DNA of 64,000 nt from assembly GCA_900471485.1 (NCBI GenBank), contig UCEU01000008.1, positions 5,314-69,313 on the forward strand, in the 5' to 3' direction. Positions within the stretch are counted from its first letter, which is position 1. Each line of letters starts with the position of its first letter. Shown here one piece after another: positions 43,956-52,069 of the stretch. Source of the stretch: Hyphomicrobiales bacterium. GTDB taxonomy: Bacteria > Pseudomonadota > Alphaproteobacteria > Rhizobiales > Rhizobiaceae. The notes beneath the pieces are model-generated. The model made no database searches. It was not told where the DNA came from and saw only the letters and a list, made by a program, of their open reading frames with translations. A program made the translations under genes and the position numbers.

Positions 43956-46451
43956 TTACCAGCGATATTTCAACGACGCGGTGATGTTGCGGCCCTGACC
44001 CAGGTAGCAGTAGCCTTCGTTGCAGATCGTGTCGCGATCATCGGCGATGTTGCGGACGTTCACGGCGGCGACGAGACCGTCGTACTTCTTGTCGATGGCA
44101 CCGAAATCATAGCCGATCGCCGCGTCGAAATAGACGCTGGCATCGTTCTTGGTGGTATTTTCGGTGCTGGTGTAATTAGCGCTCGCATAGCGGATGCCGG
44201 CGCCTGCCGACAGGCCGGGAACCGCGCTACCCTCGGCGAAGGTGTAGTTCGCCCACAGGCTTGCGACGTGCGGCGGCGTGACGGCGGGTTCGTTGCCGAC
44301 AAAGTCGCCGCCGGTGATTTCGGCGTGCGTGTAGGTGTAGGCGGCGACCAGGTCCCAGCCGTCGGCGATCTGGGCGCGGGCTTCGAGCTCGATGCCGTTG
44401 TTGGTGACTTCGCCGATCGAGCGGTAGCTCTCGCCCAACGGATCGTCGGGATCGAGAGCGGGCTTGTTCTTCTCCACGAGATGGTAGGCGGCGGCCGATA
44501 GCAGGATATCGGTGCCGGGCGGCTGGTACTTCACGCCAGCCTCGGTCTGCTCGCCCTTGGATGGATCGAGGATGTTCCCGGAAAGCGAACGGTTGGTGAC
44601 TGGCATGAATGAGGTTGCGTAGCTGACATAGGGCGAGATGCCGTTGTCGAAGGCATAGAGCGCGCTCGCCTGCATGCTGAAGGCGCCGGTGGCGAGATGA
44701 TCGGAGATGGCTACCTGATCGCCGTTATCATCAAAGGTATGACCACCATTGTTCTGTTGAACCCAGGTCTGGCGTCCGCCAAGCGTAAAGTTCCACTTGT
44801 CCAATTCGATCTGGTCGATCGCGTAGACACCGGTCTGTTGCAGTCTCGCCCTCTGTCGATAATCCTCATAGCCCGCCGTCGGGCCGGAGACGCCGTAGGA
44901 TGGGTTGGAAAGATCGAAGTCGAAGGCGGGCACGTTGGGGCCGCTGCCATAGCGGAACGTGGAGCCGGCCTTCATGTAGTCGACGCCGGTCAACAGCTTG
45001 TGCGACAGGTCCCCTGTATCGAACGTCCATTCCAGCTGGTTGTCGGTCTGGAAGACATTCATGTTTTCGCGGAACGCGTATGGAATACGATGATTGATCG
45101 TGCCGTCCCAATCGCCCAGTTCGAGGTAGCGGGCATCGAGACCAAGGTGGGAATAGCGGACGTTCTGGCGGAAGGTGACGAGATCGTTGAACTCGTGCTC
45201 GACCTGGTAGCCCACCTGCTGCTGCCTGATCTTCTGGTAGTCGTATTTCGGATCGCCCGCCCGCATGTCGCGAACCACACCATTCTCGTCAACGAGGGCA
45301 CTGACGGATCCGTCCGTCTCGATATTCTGCGCAAGGCCATAGAGCGTGACCTTGGTCTGGTCGGACGGCTGCCATGTCAGCGACGGCTGCAGAAGATAAC
45401 TGTCGTCCTCGATGTCGAAATTGGTCTCGCCTTTGCGGGCAAGGCCGACGAGACGGTAGGACAGGTCGTCGTTCTGCCCGATGGTGTCGCCGAAATCGAA
45501 GGCAACCTGCTTGCGGTCCTTGGTGCCGTACATGGCCTCGACTTCGCGAATTTGGCTGCCGTCGGCGAACTTCGATACCTTGTTGACGATGCCCGCGGGC
45601 GTCCCGGCGCCGTAAAGGATGGAGACCGGTCCCTTCACAACCTCGACGCGCTCCAGCGAGTAGGGCTCCGTTCTGAACATCGAGAAGTTCATGTAGGGCT
45701 GCTGCAGGCCGTCCTTGTAGTCGCTGGTAAACGTCGCTTCGGTGCCGCGGATATGAAGTTCGTCGAAGCGCGGGTCGAAGCCGCTCTGGCTCGTCGTCAC
45801 GCCGGCCGAATAGCGGACGGCTTCGAGGATCGTCTGCGCGTCGCGCTGCTCGAGTTCCTTGCGCGTGACCACCGAGACAGATCGCGCCGTCTTGACGAGC
45901 GGCGTGTCGAGCTTGGTGGCGGCGCTGCTGAACTTGGCGGTGACGGTGCTGTTGTCGGCCTGCGCGGATTCCGAGGCGACGACGATCGGCTGCAGTACGG
46001 TCGAACTGTCACTCGTGTTGCCCGCCGCTCCGCCCGCAGTCGCGGAGATCGCGACCGTCGTGGCATTCGGAAAGGAGAAGAGGAGGCCCGATCCGGCGAG
46101 AATCCTCGCCAGCGCGGCCTGCGGCGTGGCAGAGCCGGAGAAGCCGGGCGATGTCTTTCCCGATGCGGCGGAGGCGAGATAGGTGACCTGCAGCCCGGCC
46201 TGGCGGCCGAAGGCGGTCAGCGCCTGGCTCAGAGGACCGGCGGGAACGGAGAAGGAGACCTGGGCTTGCGCCTGCGCGGACGCCTGCCGGCCACCGGCCG
46301 CGAGGCCGACGCTGATCGCCGTCGTCATCATCAGCGCCGTTACCAGTGCCTTACCCGTGCTTCTGAAAATCGTTTCGCCGGTCCCGCGCATCATACCCTT
46401 GGCCACTCCATGTCTGACTATATTCCGGAGCGAGCGGCCATTGCCGGACAT
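43956..46451 (-). CDS. TonB-dependent siderophore receptor with signalling (STN) domain
   Basis: 831-residue outer-membrane receptor. A signal region is near residues 30-60, then an STN (secretin/TonB N-terminal) domain near 62-115 (VSFSVPAGPLSQALTAFGRQ), a plug domain from about 165 (TKLDTPLVKTARSVSVVTRK, then LYGAGTPAGIVNKVSK) and a 22-strand-type barrel ending in aromatic W (NITASLKYRW). The STN domain means it signals through FecR to FecI, both encoded just upstream. A ferrichrome/hydroxamate-type ligand is likely with fhuCDB next door, but this is not proven. Confidence 0.93.
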   Translation of the reverse strand: MSGNGRSLRNIVRHGVAKGMMRGTGETIFRSTGKALVTALMMTTAISVGLAAGGRQASAQAQAQVSFSVPAGPLSQALTAFGRQAGLQVTYLASAASGKTSPGFSGSATPQAALARILAGSGLLFSFPNATTVAISATAGGAAGNTSDSSTVLQPIVVASESAQADNSTVTAKFSSAATKLDTPLVKTARSVSVVTRKELEQRDAQTILEAVRYSAGVTTSQSGFDPRFDELHIRGTEATFTSDYKDGLQQPYMNFSMFRTEPYSLERVEVVKGPVSILYGAGTPAGIVNKVSKFADGSQIREVEAMYGTKDRKQVAFDFGDTIGQNDDLSYRLVGLARKGETNFDIEDDSYLLQPSLTWQPSDQTKVTLYGLAQNIETDGSVSALVDENGVVRDMRAGDPKYDYQKIRQQQVGYQVEHEFNDLVTFRQNVRYSHLGLDARYLELGDWDGTINHRIPYAFRENMNVFQTDNQLEWTFDTGDLSHKLLTGVDYMKAGSTFRYGSGPNVPAFDFDLSNPSYGVSGPTAGYEDYRQRARLQQTGVYAIDQIELDKWNFTLGGRQTWVQQNNGGHTFDDNGDQVAISDHLATGAFSMQASALYAFDNGISPYVSYATSFMPVTNRSLSGNILDPSKGEQTEAGVKYQPPGTDILLSAAAYHLVEKNKPALDPDDPLGESYRSIGEVTNNGIELEARAQIADGWDLVAAYTYTHAEITGGDFVGNEPAVTPPHVASLWANYTFAEGSAVPGLSAGAGIRYASANYTSTENTTKNDASVYFDAAIGYDFGAIDKKYDGLVAAVNVRNIADDRDTICNEGYCYLGQGRNITASLKYRW

Positions 46452-46477
46452 GCTTTTGCCGTCGTCCCTTTAACTGT

Positions 46478-46486
46478 TACAAACGA
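46478..46486 (-). promoter_or_regulatory. TCGTTTGTA element upstream of the receptor
   Basis: The 9-mer TCGTTTGTA on the minus strand lies 27 bp before the receptor start and recurs upstream of fecR at 47530-47538. It is a possible element of FecI-dependent promoters; the shared sequence is observed, the role is inferred. Confidence 0.35.
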
Positions 46487-46521
46487 CCACGCGATTTTTT
46501 CACTTTTTCACTCAACTTTTT

Positions 46522-47484
46522 TCAGATGCTGGAAACAACGGTGACATAGGGTGTGACCTGGCGCACCCGCGCACCGGCCGGATGCACCACTGCCTGAAGC
46601 GCACGCAGCGGATCGTTGAGGTCGAAGACCCCACTGACGCGCTGCCGGCCGACAAGGCGGTCGGCGATGATGATGCGCCCAGGAAGCCAGCGGCCGATCC
46701 GGGCGGCCAGGGCGGAGACTGTCTCCCTTTCGGCGATAAGCAGCTTGTCGCGCCAGGACGCGATCTGTCCCGCCTCGCGCTGGCCGCGGTCGATATCGCC
46801 GGAAACAGGGTCGATGGTGATCCACTGGTTGGCCGTCAGCGACGCGATGGTCTCGGGAACGCCGGCCTCCGCACGTACGTCGACAAGACCATGATCGACG
46901 CTGGCGGAAAACACCCCCGCGTCATCCGAGACATCGAAGGCCGTGCCAAGCGCCGTTGCGCGCATCGTGTCGGACAGTACGGAAAAGGGGCGGTCGGCAT
47001 CGCTTTCGACCTCGAAGAACGACATGCCCGCGAGAAGGTTCACGGTGCGGGCGTTCGTGCCAAAATCGAGCGCGATCGCGCTTTCGGGCCCAAGCGTGGC
47101 GACGCTGCCGTCGGGCAGATCGATACGGCGTATCTCGCCCTTGGCCGTCATATAGTCCGCGCGGGTTCTAAGCAGCAGGCTTGGGCCGAAGGTATAGGCG
47201 GCAGCGCCAAGGCCGAAGGTGGCAAGTCCGCCGATCATCAGGTTTCGCCGTGTCAGGCCAAGGCCGTCGCGACTCTCGATCTTGCGCTGTTCGCTGAGGA
47301 TCAGGCCGGATGCGCCATGGATTTTCGACACGCGCTGCCACACCTCCTCATTGTCGGGGCCGCGGGCGCGCCAGGCGCGGATCATCTCCAGCGCCACGGG
47401 ATTGTCGGGGTCGTTCTGATGCCGGATGATCAGGTCGATCGCTTCGTCCAGCAGACGATCCTGATCCGGTGTCGTCTCGTTCAT
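46522..47484 (-). CDS. fecR: FecR family anti-sigma/signal transducer
   Basis: 320-residue FecR protein. The N-terminal cytoplasmic part (about residues 1-80: LLDEAIDLIIRHQNDPDNPV) contacts the sigma factor. One membrane segment is near 85-105 (IGGLATFGLGAAAYTFGPSLLL), and the periplasmic FecR domain follows (IDLPDGSVATLGPESAIAL), which contacts the STN domain of the receptor. The second ATG at 47484 is chosen because GGAAGG lies 6 bases upstream; the ATG at 47490 directly abuts that site. It lies between fecI and the receptor. Confidence 0.92.
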   Translation of the reverse strand: MNETTPDQDRLLDEAIDLIIRHQNDPDNPVALEMIRAWRARGPDNEEVWQRVSKIHGASGLILSEQRKIESRDGLGLTRRNLMIGGLATFGLGAAAYTFGPSLLLRTRADYMTAKGEIRRIDLPDGSVATLGPESAIALDFGTNARTVNLLAGMSFFEVESDADRPFSVLSDTMRATALGTAFDVSDDAGVFSASVDHGLVDVRAEAGVPETIASLTANQWITIDPVSGDIDRGQREAGQIASWRDKLLIAERETVSALAARIGRWLPGRIIIADRLVGRQRVSGVFDLNDPLRALQAVVHPAGARVRQVTPYVTVVSSI

Positions 47485-47529
47485 GGTCATCCTTCCCAGG
47501 AGATCGGCCCTTAAATGCTCTATCTCTTA

Positions 47530-47538
47530 TACAAACGA
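47530..47538 (-). promoter_or_regulatory. TCGTTTGTA element upstream of fecR
   Basis: Second copy of the TCGTTTGTA 9-mer, 46 bp before the fecR start in the 90-bp fecI-fecR gap. After it the two copies diverge (TAAGAGA here, ACAGTTA at the receptor). It is a candidate promoter element and could be coincidence. Confidence 0.3.
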
Positions 47539-47574
47539 GCCGCGCGAATTTTCTCAAATAGTCCTGGGAAATAT

Positions 47575-48072
47575 TCAGAATGTGCCGACGCGCAAGACCA
47601 GATGCCGGTAGGCGTCGCGGATCAGCGACCAGGCGCGGGTGGTGGAAATGCCGAGCTCCTCGGCCACCTCTGCGATGGTTCGTTCGCCCAGCCGGTGCAT
47701 CTCGAAGGCCTGTCGGGTACGCTCCGGTAGTTCACCGAGCGCCTGGTGCGTCTGCATGAGGCACTGCCGCGAATAGACGATGCGTTCGGGCGACGGAGCG
47801 GGATCGACGATGTCGGCCGCCTGCTCGAGATCGACCGTCTCGATCAGCGCCTCGCGCCGCTGATGGTTGATCCCGAGATTGCGGGCAGCCTGATAGAGAT
47901 AGGCCTTTGGATTGTAGCCTTGGCTCGCCTCGTCCGGGGGCTTCGCGATCACCCGCACGAAGGTATCCTGCGTGAGGTCGGCCGCGACATCCTCGCGGAT
48001 GCCGTGCCGACGCAGGGAATGGGCAATGCCCCTTGCATGGTGTCGGAACAGGTTGTTGAAATCCCAACTCAT
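47575..48072 (-). CDS. fecI: ECF sigma factor, FecI type
   Basis: 165-residue ECF sigma factor. Region 2 spans about residues 10-75 (DVAADLTQDTFVRVIAKPPD, then GYNPKAYLYQAARNLGINHQ) and region 4 about 105-160 (LPERTRQAFEMHRLGERTIA, then LGISTTRAWSLIRDAYRHL). It should direct transcription of the receptor gene when FecR relays siderophore binding. The order fecI-fecR-receptor is standard. No iron box could be found in the upstream 190 bp. Confidence 0.92.
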   Translation of the reverse strand: MSWDFNNLFRHHARGIAHSLRRHGIREDVAADLTQDTFVRVIAKPPDEASQGYNPKAYLYQAARNLGINHQRREALIETVDLEQAADIVDPAPSPERIVYSRQCLMQTHQALGELPERTRQAFEMHRLGERTIAEVAEELGISTTRAWSLIRDAYRHLVLRVGTF

Positions 48073-48508
48073 CTGCCGTCCGCCTTTCGCGCAAAACCTT
48101 CAGGACAGACTGCCGGAGAGCCGACGGCCATCGAAGGCGCGGCGAAGGGGCTCGCGATATCTTCGATGAGGTCCGAGGTTGGTTTCAGCACGATGATGGT
48201 CCATTCCGCCGAGGCGGCTCGTTATGCGGCGTTCCGCAAAACTGGTGTTAAAATCTCACCTTATTCCTAACACATGCCTTTCTCGGCAGCGAAGTCCAAA
48301 AGAGGATGCGGAACGACGGTTCCTTGCGCTTGCAATATGTTTTGGGAGCGATGTTGTAAGGCGGCAACGCTATGAGCGTGGCCGGATAAAAAATGCCCCG
48401 CTTTCGCGGGGGCAAATTCTGAGAGACTCAGTTGCTCCGAGGGGAAACGGGCAACTGATCTACAATAGATTGTAAAAACGAACATCTCAATCGGAATCGA
48501 CGATGCCG
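48073..48508. other. Gene-free stretch between fecI and the next small gene
   Basis: About 436 bp without a convincing gene. It should contain the fecI promoter near its left end. Its right part holds the minus-strand terminator listed separately at 48384-48413. Open frames here are short and lack ribosome sites or recognisable domains. Confidence 0.5.
48384..48413 (-). terminator. Intrinsic terminator of the 48509-48775 gene
   Basis: On the minus strand a GCCCCCGC-GAAA-GCGGGGC-type stem is followed by ATTTTTTAT, a classic intrinsic terminator, 95 bp after the stop of the small membrane protein gene. Confidence 0.8.
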
Positions 48509-48775
48509 TTATGGTTTCGTGCCTGTATCCGTCGATGGCGTCTGCGGCGTTGCTGCCGGTGGCGTTGCCATCGGTTCGGGCGCCGGTTGTGTTATCGGCG
48601 GTTTTGTCGATGCGGTCGTGCTGGAATCGACACCGGCCGTTCCGCCCCACTGCATCCAGGCAAAGGCGGCGATGAGGACGACGGCGGCCACCGCGATCCA
48701 GGCGCCCCAGTTGCCGCGGCCGTTGGGGCGGGTACGAAGGTCAAGCTCACTGTTCCTGTTGGGGTCGAAAGACAT
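48509..48775 (-). CDS. Small single-pass membrane protein with proline-rich tail
   Basis: 88-residue protein with an N-terminal polar segment (FDPNRNSELDLRTRPNGRGN), one membrane helix (WGAWIAVAAVVLIAAFAWMQW near residues 23-43) and a Thr/Pro-rich tail. GGAGGAAAG lies right before the ATG. GGAAC is present about 50 bp upstream, but the matching -10 is poor (AATT instead of CGTT), so stress control is uncertain. The function is unknown. Confidence 0.68.
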   Translation of the reverse strand: MSFDPNRNSELDLRTRPNGRGNWGAWIAVAAVVLIAAFAWMQWGGTAGVDSSTTASTKPPITQPAPEPMATPPAATPQTPSTDTGTKP

Positions 48776-48839
48776 GATCTTTCCTCCACGTTGACATGGA
48801 GGATGAATTCGAAAGCGCTAAAATTGTTCCATGACGGAA

Positions 48840-49040
48840 CTATTTCGCCAGAAGCCGGGTCAGGCTCCGCTCGTCCTTCACGCCATCCTGGTAGAAGTGG
48901 AGGATCGAGGATGCCAACTGCTCCCTCTCTTCCTCCGACATGTGCTGCTGGGCGACCAGCGTCTCGAATACGCGCTCACACAAGGCGATGTCTTCATTTT
49001 GCAGCGGCGCCTTAACAGCCGCGACAAGCGTGCGGATCAT
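48840..49040 (-). CDS. Small helical protein of unknown function
   Basis: 66-residue, all-helical protein starting MIRTLVAAVKAPLQNEDIAL and containing MSEEEREQLASSILHFYQDG. The ATG at 49040 has GAGGGAAGG upstream, better than the in-frame start at 49109. The periodic hydrophobic pattern suggests a small helical bundle. Similar short proteins are common in Rhizobiales. No function is known to me. Confidence 0.6.
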   Translation of the reverse strand: MIRTLVAAVKAPLQNEDIALCERVFETLVAQQHMSEEEREQLASSILHFYQDGVKDERSLTRLLAK

Positions 49041-49119
49041 GTCTGCCTTCCCTCGATACCTCCCTGAAATTACTAGGGGAGACCGCGACCGCTTCAAGAC
49101 CGGCGGCAATGCGTAACGG

Positions 49120-49929
49120 CTATTTGATAACGATGCCGTTTTCCAACAGGCCCTGCTTCAGCCGCTCGATCAGGTCGCGCCGGGTCTCGGACCATTTGCG
49201 GGTCTCTGCCCAGTATTCCATCTTGAGCGTCGTCTTGTCGGCGGTGAGGTCGTCGGCGAAGACGCGGGGCGCGGGGCTGTGGCGCACCCGCTTGTCGCTG
49301 CTGATGATATCGAGCAGCGTCTTCTTCACCTTCGCCGTGTCCTCGTCGTTGGCAACGGCGATCGACAGTTCCTGCCGGCGGTCGGGCTCGCGGCTGTGAT
49401 TGATGATCGGGGTATTCCAGAGCGTGGAGTTCGGGGCGAGGAGATAGAGGCCGTCGGGTGTCTTCATCTGCGTCGCGAACAGCCCGATCTCCTTGACGAA
49501 GCCTTTCACGCTCGCGGTTTCGATGTATTCGCCGACCCGCAGCGGGCGCAGCACGAGGAGCATGATCCCGGCGGCGATGTTCTGCAGCGTTCCCTGGAGC
49601 GCCAGTCCGATGGCGAGGCCGGCGGCGCCCAGCGCAGCGACGATCGAGGTCGTCTGCACGCCGAACTGGCCGAGCACGGTAACGAAGACGAGAACGAGAA
49701 GCCCGTAGTGGAAGACGTTCTCGAAGAACCGGGCAAGGGTTTCGTCGATGCCGTGAATGCGCGAGATACCCCTGTAGGCCCATCGGCTGAGAAGGCCGGA
49801 AAGCAGCCAGCCGCCGACGAGAAGGATGACCGCGCCAAGGATCGAGAAACCGTATTGAACGATAAGCGCCGTCGCCTGACTGAACGCCGTTCGCGTGGCG
49901 ACCACCACGTTTGTAGCCTGATTTTCCAT
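49120..49929 (-). CDS. Small-conductance mechanosensitive channel (MscS family)
   Basis: 269-residue MscS-type channel. About three membrane helices occupy residues 20-130 (ILGAVILLVGGWLLSGLL; LLVLVFVTVLGQFGV), with the pore-helix sequence VAALGAAGLAIGLALQGTLQ near 97-116. A cytoplasmic beta domain follows (RPLRVGEYIETASVKGFVKE). It releases solutes on hypo-osmotic shock. The ATG at 49929 has GGAG 6 bases upstream; longer starts to 50007 are less likely. It lies among small stress-type genes. Confidence 0.92.
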   Translation of the reverse strand: MENQATNVVVATRTAFSQATALIVQYGFSILGAVILLVGGWLLSGLLSRWAYRGISRIHGIDETLARFFENVFHYGLLVLVFVTVLGQFGVQTTSIVAALGAAGLAIGLALQGTLQNIAAGIMLLVLRPLRVGEYIETASVKGFVKEIGLFATQMKTPDGLYLLAPNSTLWNTPIINHSREPDRRQELSIAVANDEDTAKVKKTLLDIISSDKRVRHSPAPRVFADDLTADKTTLKMEYWAETRKWSETRRDLIERLKQGLLENGIVIK

Positions 49930-50053
49930 CGTCATCTCCGTATTCGACACTGAGGCCAAATAGGTCGCGAGGATTAATATTCCAATATTTTCATGCTGAT
50001 ACCGCACAGGAACAGCTGGCGGTCAGAGGTCGCCGGATCGTTCCGACAGGCAC

Positions 50054-50218
50054 CTAAATCTGCCGGGACTGCTGTTCGGCCTGCGCCGAAATCCTCTGAA
50101 GACGCGCCAATTGCGCGGCTAGCCGACGGCTTTCGAGGTCCGGGGATTTGGGCAAATCGGGGTGATGCGGGCGTTCCGCGTCGTTGGCTGCAGGCGCAAC
50201 GCTCATGAGTTCATGCAT
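50054..50218 (-). CDS. Hypothetical small protein
   Basis: 54-residue predicted protein, MHELMSVAPAANDAERPHHP followed by a helix LESRRLAAQLARLQRISAQA. The start has only a weak AGGG ahead. The C-terminal helix is amphipathic. There is no known domain; the codon pattern is compatible with coding but evidence is thin. Confidence 0.4.
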   Translation of the reverse strand: MHELMSVAPAANDAERPHHPDLPKSPDLESRRLAAQLARLQRISAQAEQQSRQI

Positions 50219-50296
50219 GTTTCGACCCTGAATTGGTGGGCATTGTCTGCCTCTTTGCAATGGACAGGCTCGGCATCGGTTACCAAGCCCGCAAAA

Positions 50297-50527
50297 TCAG
50301 ACGACACTGACGGAGGGGAGATGAGAGATAACCTCCGCTCGCTTCTCCCTGGGCAGCGTCTCGACCCGTCTTTCCCAAAAGATCTTGGCTTCGGCGCTGT
50401 CGGCTTCCCATTCTCGCGTCGATACGATGTTGTCGTCGTTCGCCGAGCGGCGCTTTCCGCCGAGGCGCAGGTATTCCCTGACAAGATTAAGCGCCTCGGT
50501 CGGCGCCGGAGGTGGTGGATTGGTCAT
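50297..50527 (-). CDS. Small hypothetical protein after the DUF1328 gene
   Basis: 76-residue protein starting MTNPPPPAPTEALNLVREYL with GKRRSANDDNIVSTREWEAD in the middle. A strong AAGGAGG ribosome site precedes the ATG at 50527. It starts 57 bp after the DUF1328 stop on the same strand and may be on the same stress-induced transcript. No domain or function was recognised. Confidence 0.65.
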   Translation of the reverse strand: MTNPPPPAPTEALNLVREYLRLGGKRRSANDDNIVSTREWEADSAEAKIFWERRVETLPREKRAEVISHLPSVSVV

Positions 50528-50583
50528 CTGATCCTCCTTGTTCGCTGAACGCATCGTCGCGATTTGCAACGATGCGCTTGGGG

Positions 50584-50745
50584 TCATCGGCGAAGCAGGC
50601 GCATGGCGAGCGACACGACGAACAGAACGACAAAAATGAAGAACAGAACCTGCGCGATCGACGCGGAAGCGCCGGCGATACCGCCGAAACCAAGCACGCC
50701 AGCAATCAGCGCCACAACCAGGAACACGAGAGCATAGTAAAGCAT
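50584..50745 (-). CDS. DUF1328 small membrane protein (UPF0391)
   Basis: 53-residue protein made of two membrane helices: [20 protein letters not shown] then [20 protein letters not shown], ending RLLRR. This is the DUF1328/YtjA pattern. AAGGAG precedes the ATG at 50745. An EcfG-type promoter lies 28 bp upstream, so it is probably induced in the general stress response. Its molecular role is unknown. Confidence 0.85.
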   Translation of the reverse strand: MLYYALVFLVVALIAGVLGFGGIAGASASIAQVLFFIFVVLFVVSLAMRLLRR

Positions 50746-50772
50746 TGTAGTCTCCTTTCTCCGTTCACTGAA

Positions 50773-50797
50773 AACGGCGATCGGTCGACTAAGTTCC
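50773..50797 (-). promoter_or_regulatory. EcfG-type promoter of the DUF1328 gene
   Basis: Minus-strand GGAAC, 16 bases, then CGTT: an exact match to the EcfG/RpoE2 general-stress consensus GGAAC-N16/17-CGTT. The -10 element is 28 bp before the start codon, giving a short leader. Confidence 0.75.
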
Positions 50798-50818
50798 ATC
50801 GGCTGAGAAATCAGCGAT

Positions 50819-51346
50819 CTAGGCGGCGGAGCCCAATGCCGAGCGGACGAAACGGTCGCCTTCGTCAGGCGTCGGCGGCTCGGCTGCGGCGAGATAGAAC
50901 CGCAACGGCGCGATCAGCGCGAACCAGACCGAGGCGCCCAGCATGAAGGATGCTGTGACGCTGTCATCGGCGATGTGGGTGAAGGGGAGGAGGGCCGAGC
51001 CGACCACGACGGCCATCCGCAACGCCCATTCGTTCTCGCGCTTGCTGATCGCGGATGCGCGCAGCGCCTTGTAATCGTGGACGCTGTAGTTCGCATTCGC
51101 GGTGCCGAGCTTGACGAGGCGCCATGCGGAAGGAAGCGCAAGCGCGATCAGGCCACCCTGGCAAAGCATCAAGACCTCGCCCTGCATGAAGAGCATGCTG
51201 GCAATCATGAGGAAAGCCGCCGCGACAAGGTTCCAGGCTGGATCGAGTGCATCCGGTCGCTGACCGGTGAGGCCATGCCAGGTTCTCAGGAGCCTTGCCG
51301 CGCCCTGCAGCAATGGCTGGTCCACGTATCGATTGATCCAGTTCAT
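50819..51346 (-). CDS. Hypothetical membrane protein
   Basis: 175-residue protein with about three to four membrane segments ([68 protein letters not shown]). The start at 51346 begins [20 protein letters not shown]. No known domain was identified. It lies among stress-type small genes but has no clear EcfG box of its own. Confidence 0.72.
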   Translation of the reverse strand: MNWINRYVDQPLLQGAARLLRTWHGLTGQRPDALDPAWNLVAAAFLMIASMLFMQGEVLMLCQGGLIALALPSAWRLVKLGTANANYSVHDYKALRASAISKRENEWALRMAVVVGSALLPFTHIADDSVTASFMLGASVWFALIAPLRFYLAAAEPPTPDEGDRFVRSALGSAA

Positions 51347-51469
51347 GCGCCCGCCCAAGCCGCGTTGTCGTTACCTTCCATCATCATGAAAATGGGTCGG
51401 CATCGTGGCGCTGGGGCGAGCTTACATGCAGCCGCGCGCAATTGCCGCGGCTGACCGCGTCGGCACGTT

Positions 51470-51655
51470 TTAGTGGGACACGTGCTCCGGCTTGTTCTTT
51501 CGCTTGGTGGAAGCGAAGTCTTCGAGCTGCTTCTCGGTCATGGAATCCACCATTTCACGGGAGGCGCCCTTGAGCTTGCTCTTTGGCGTTTCGCCACGCT
51601 TGGCGGACAGGGCCGCGCCGGCGGCTTTCTGTTGGGCCTTGGATTTTGCTGGCAT
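51470..51655 (-). CDS. DUF3008 small protein
   Basis: 61-residue basic protein, MPAKSKAQQKAAGAALSAKR followed by LKGASREMVDSMTEKQLEDF and a KRKNKPEHV end. This matches the DUF3008 pattern as I recall it. The ATG at 51655 is used; a start at 51676 adds MLEGVAN. An EcfG-like promoter lies just upstream. The role is unknown; a charged, helical stress protein is likely. Confidence 0.85.
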   Translation of the reverse strand: MPAKSKAQQKAAGAALSAKRGETPKSKLKGASREMVDSMTEKQLEDFASTKRKNKPEHVSH

Positions 51656-51679
51656 GTTCGCAACTCCTTCCAGCAAACC

Positions 51680-51704
51680 AACAGCGCATGCGCCTTAAAG
51701 TTCC
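51680..51704 (-). promoter_or_regulatory. EcfG-like promoter of the DUF3008 gene
   Basis: Minus-strand GGAAC, 17 bases, then GTT (with T in place of the usual C before GTT). The -10 is 25 bp upstream of the start codon, the same distance as at the DUF982 gene. Confidence 0.65.
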
Positions 51705-51716
51705 AGAGAAGGCCGC

Positions 51717-51968
51717 TCATTTCTCCTTGACGAAGATATGGGCTTCGACTGCGGCTGCGATGAAGGCATTGCGCGCCTCCGATGGCGGCCTCTCGCCGCT
51801 CAGCACCTGGCGGCAGGTTCTCTTCGCACTTTTCAGGCTGCGGCCTCTGGCAATCGGCCACGCGTGACTAAGGACCGTCGCCGCTTCGCTCGTGTTGCTG
51901 ATCGTTCGGAACTCGCCGGACCGGTTCACCTGAAAGGAGATCGGCCTACTCCATCGTTTCGGATCCAT
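51717..51968 (-). CDS. DUF982 protein
   Basis: 83-residue DUF982 protein: ISFQVNRSGEFRTISNTSEA then the hallmark VLSHAWPIARGRSLKSAKRT and ARNAFIAAAVEAHIFV. DUF982 is nearly confined to Rhizobiales and has no established function. GGAGG precedes the ATG at 51968, and an EcfG-type promoter lies 25 bp further up. Confidence 0.82.
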   Translation of the reverse strand: MDPKRWSRPISFQVNRSGEFRTISNTSEAATVLSHAWPIARGRSLKSAKRTCRQVLSGERPPSEARNAFIAAAVEAHIFVKEK

Positions 51969-51992
51969 AACGCAATACCTCCGATACCGGTA

Positions 51993-52018
51993 AACGTTAT
52001 TGGTGTGCGAGGCGTTCC
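51993..52018 (-). promoter_or_regulatory. EcfG-type promoter of the DUF982 gene
   Basis: Minus-strand GGAAC, 17 bases, then CGTT, fully matching the GGAAC-N16/17-CGTT consensus. The -10 is 25 bp before the start codon. Confidence 0.75.
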
Positions 52019-52069
52019 CAAGAGCCACGTTTTTCTCGCAAAGCGCGAATGTTGAGGACCTTGCGAGGT

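Noticed and set aside
44697..46544. A 615-codon open frame on the plus strand opposite the STN receptor
   Set aside because: Reverse-frame shadow of the receptor gene; no recognisable domain or ribosome site.
48776..48840. EcfG promoter for the small membrane protein at 48509-48775
   Set aside because: GGAAC is present, but the spacing-matched -10 reads AATT, not CGTT, so it was not listed as a promoter.
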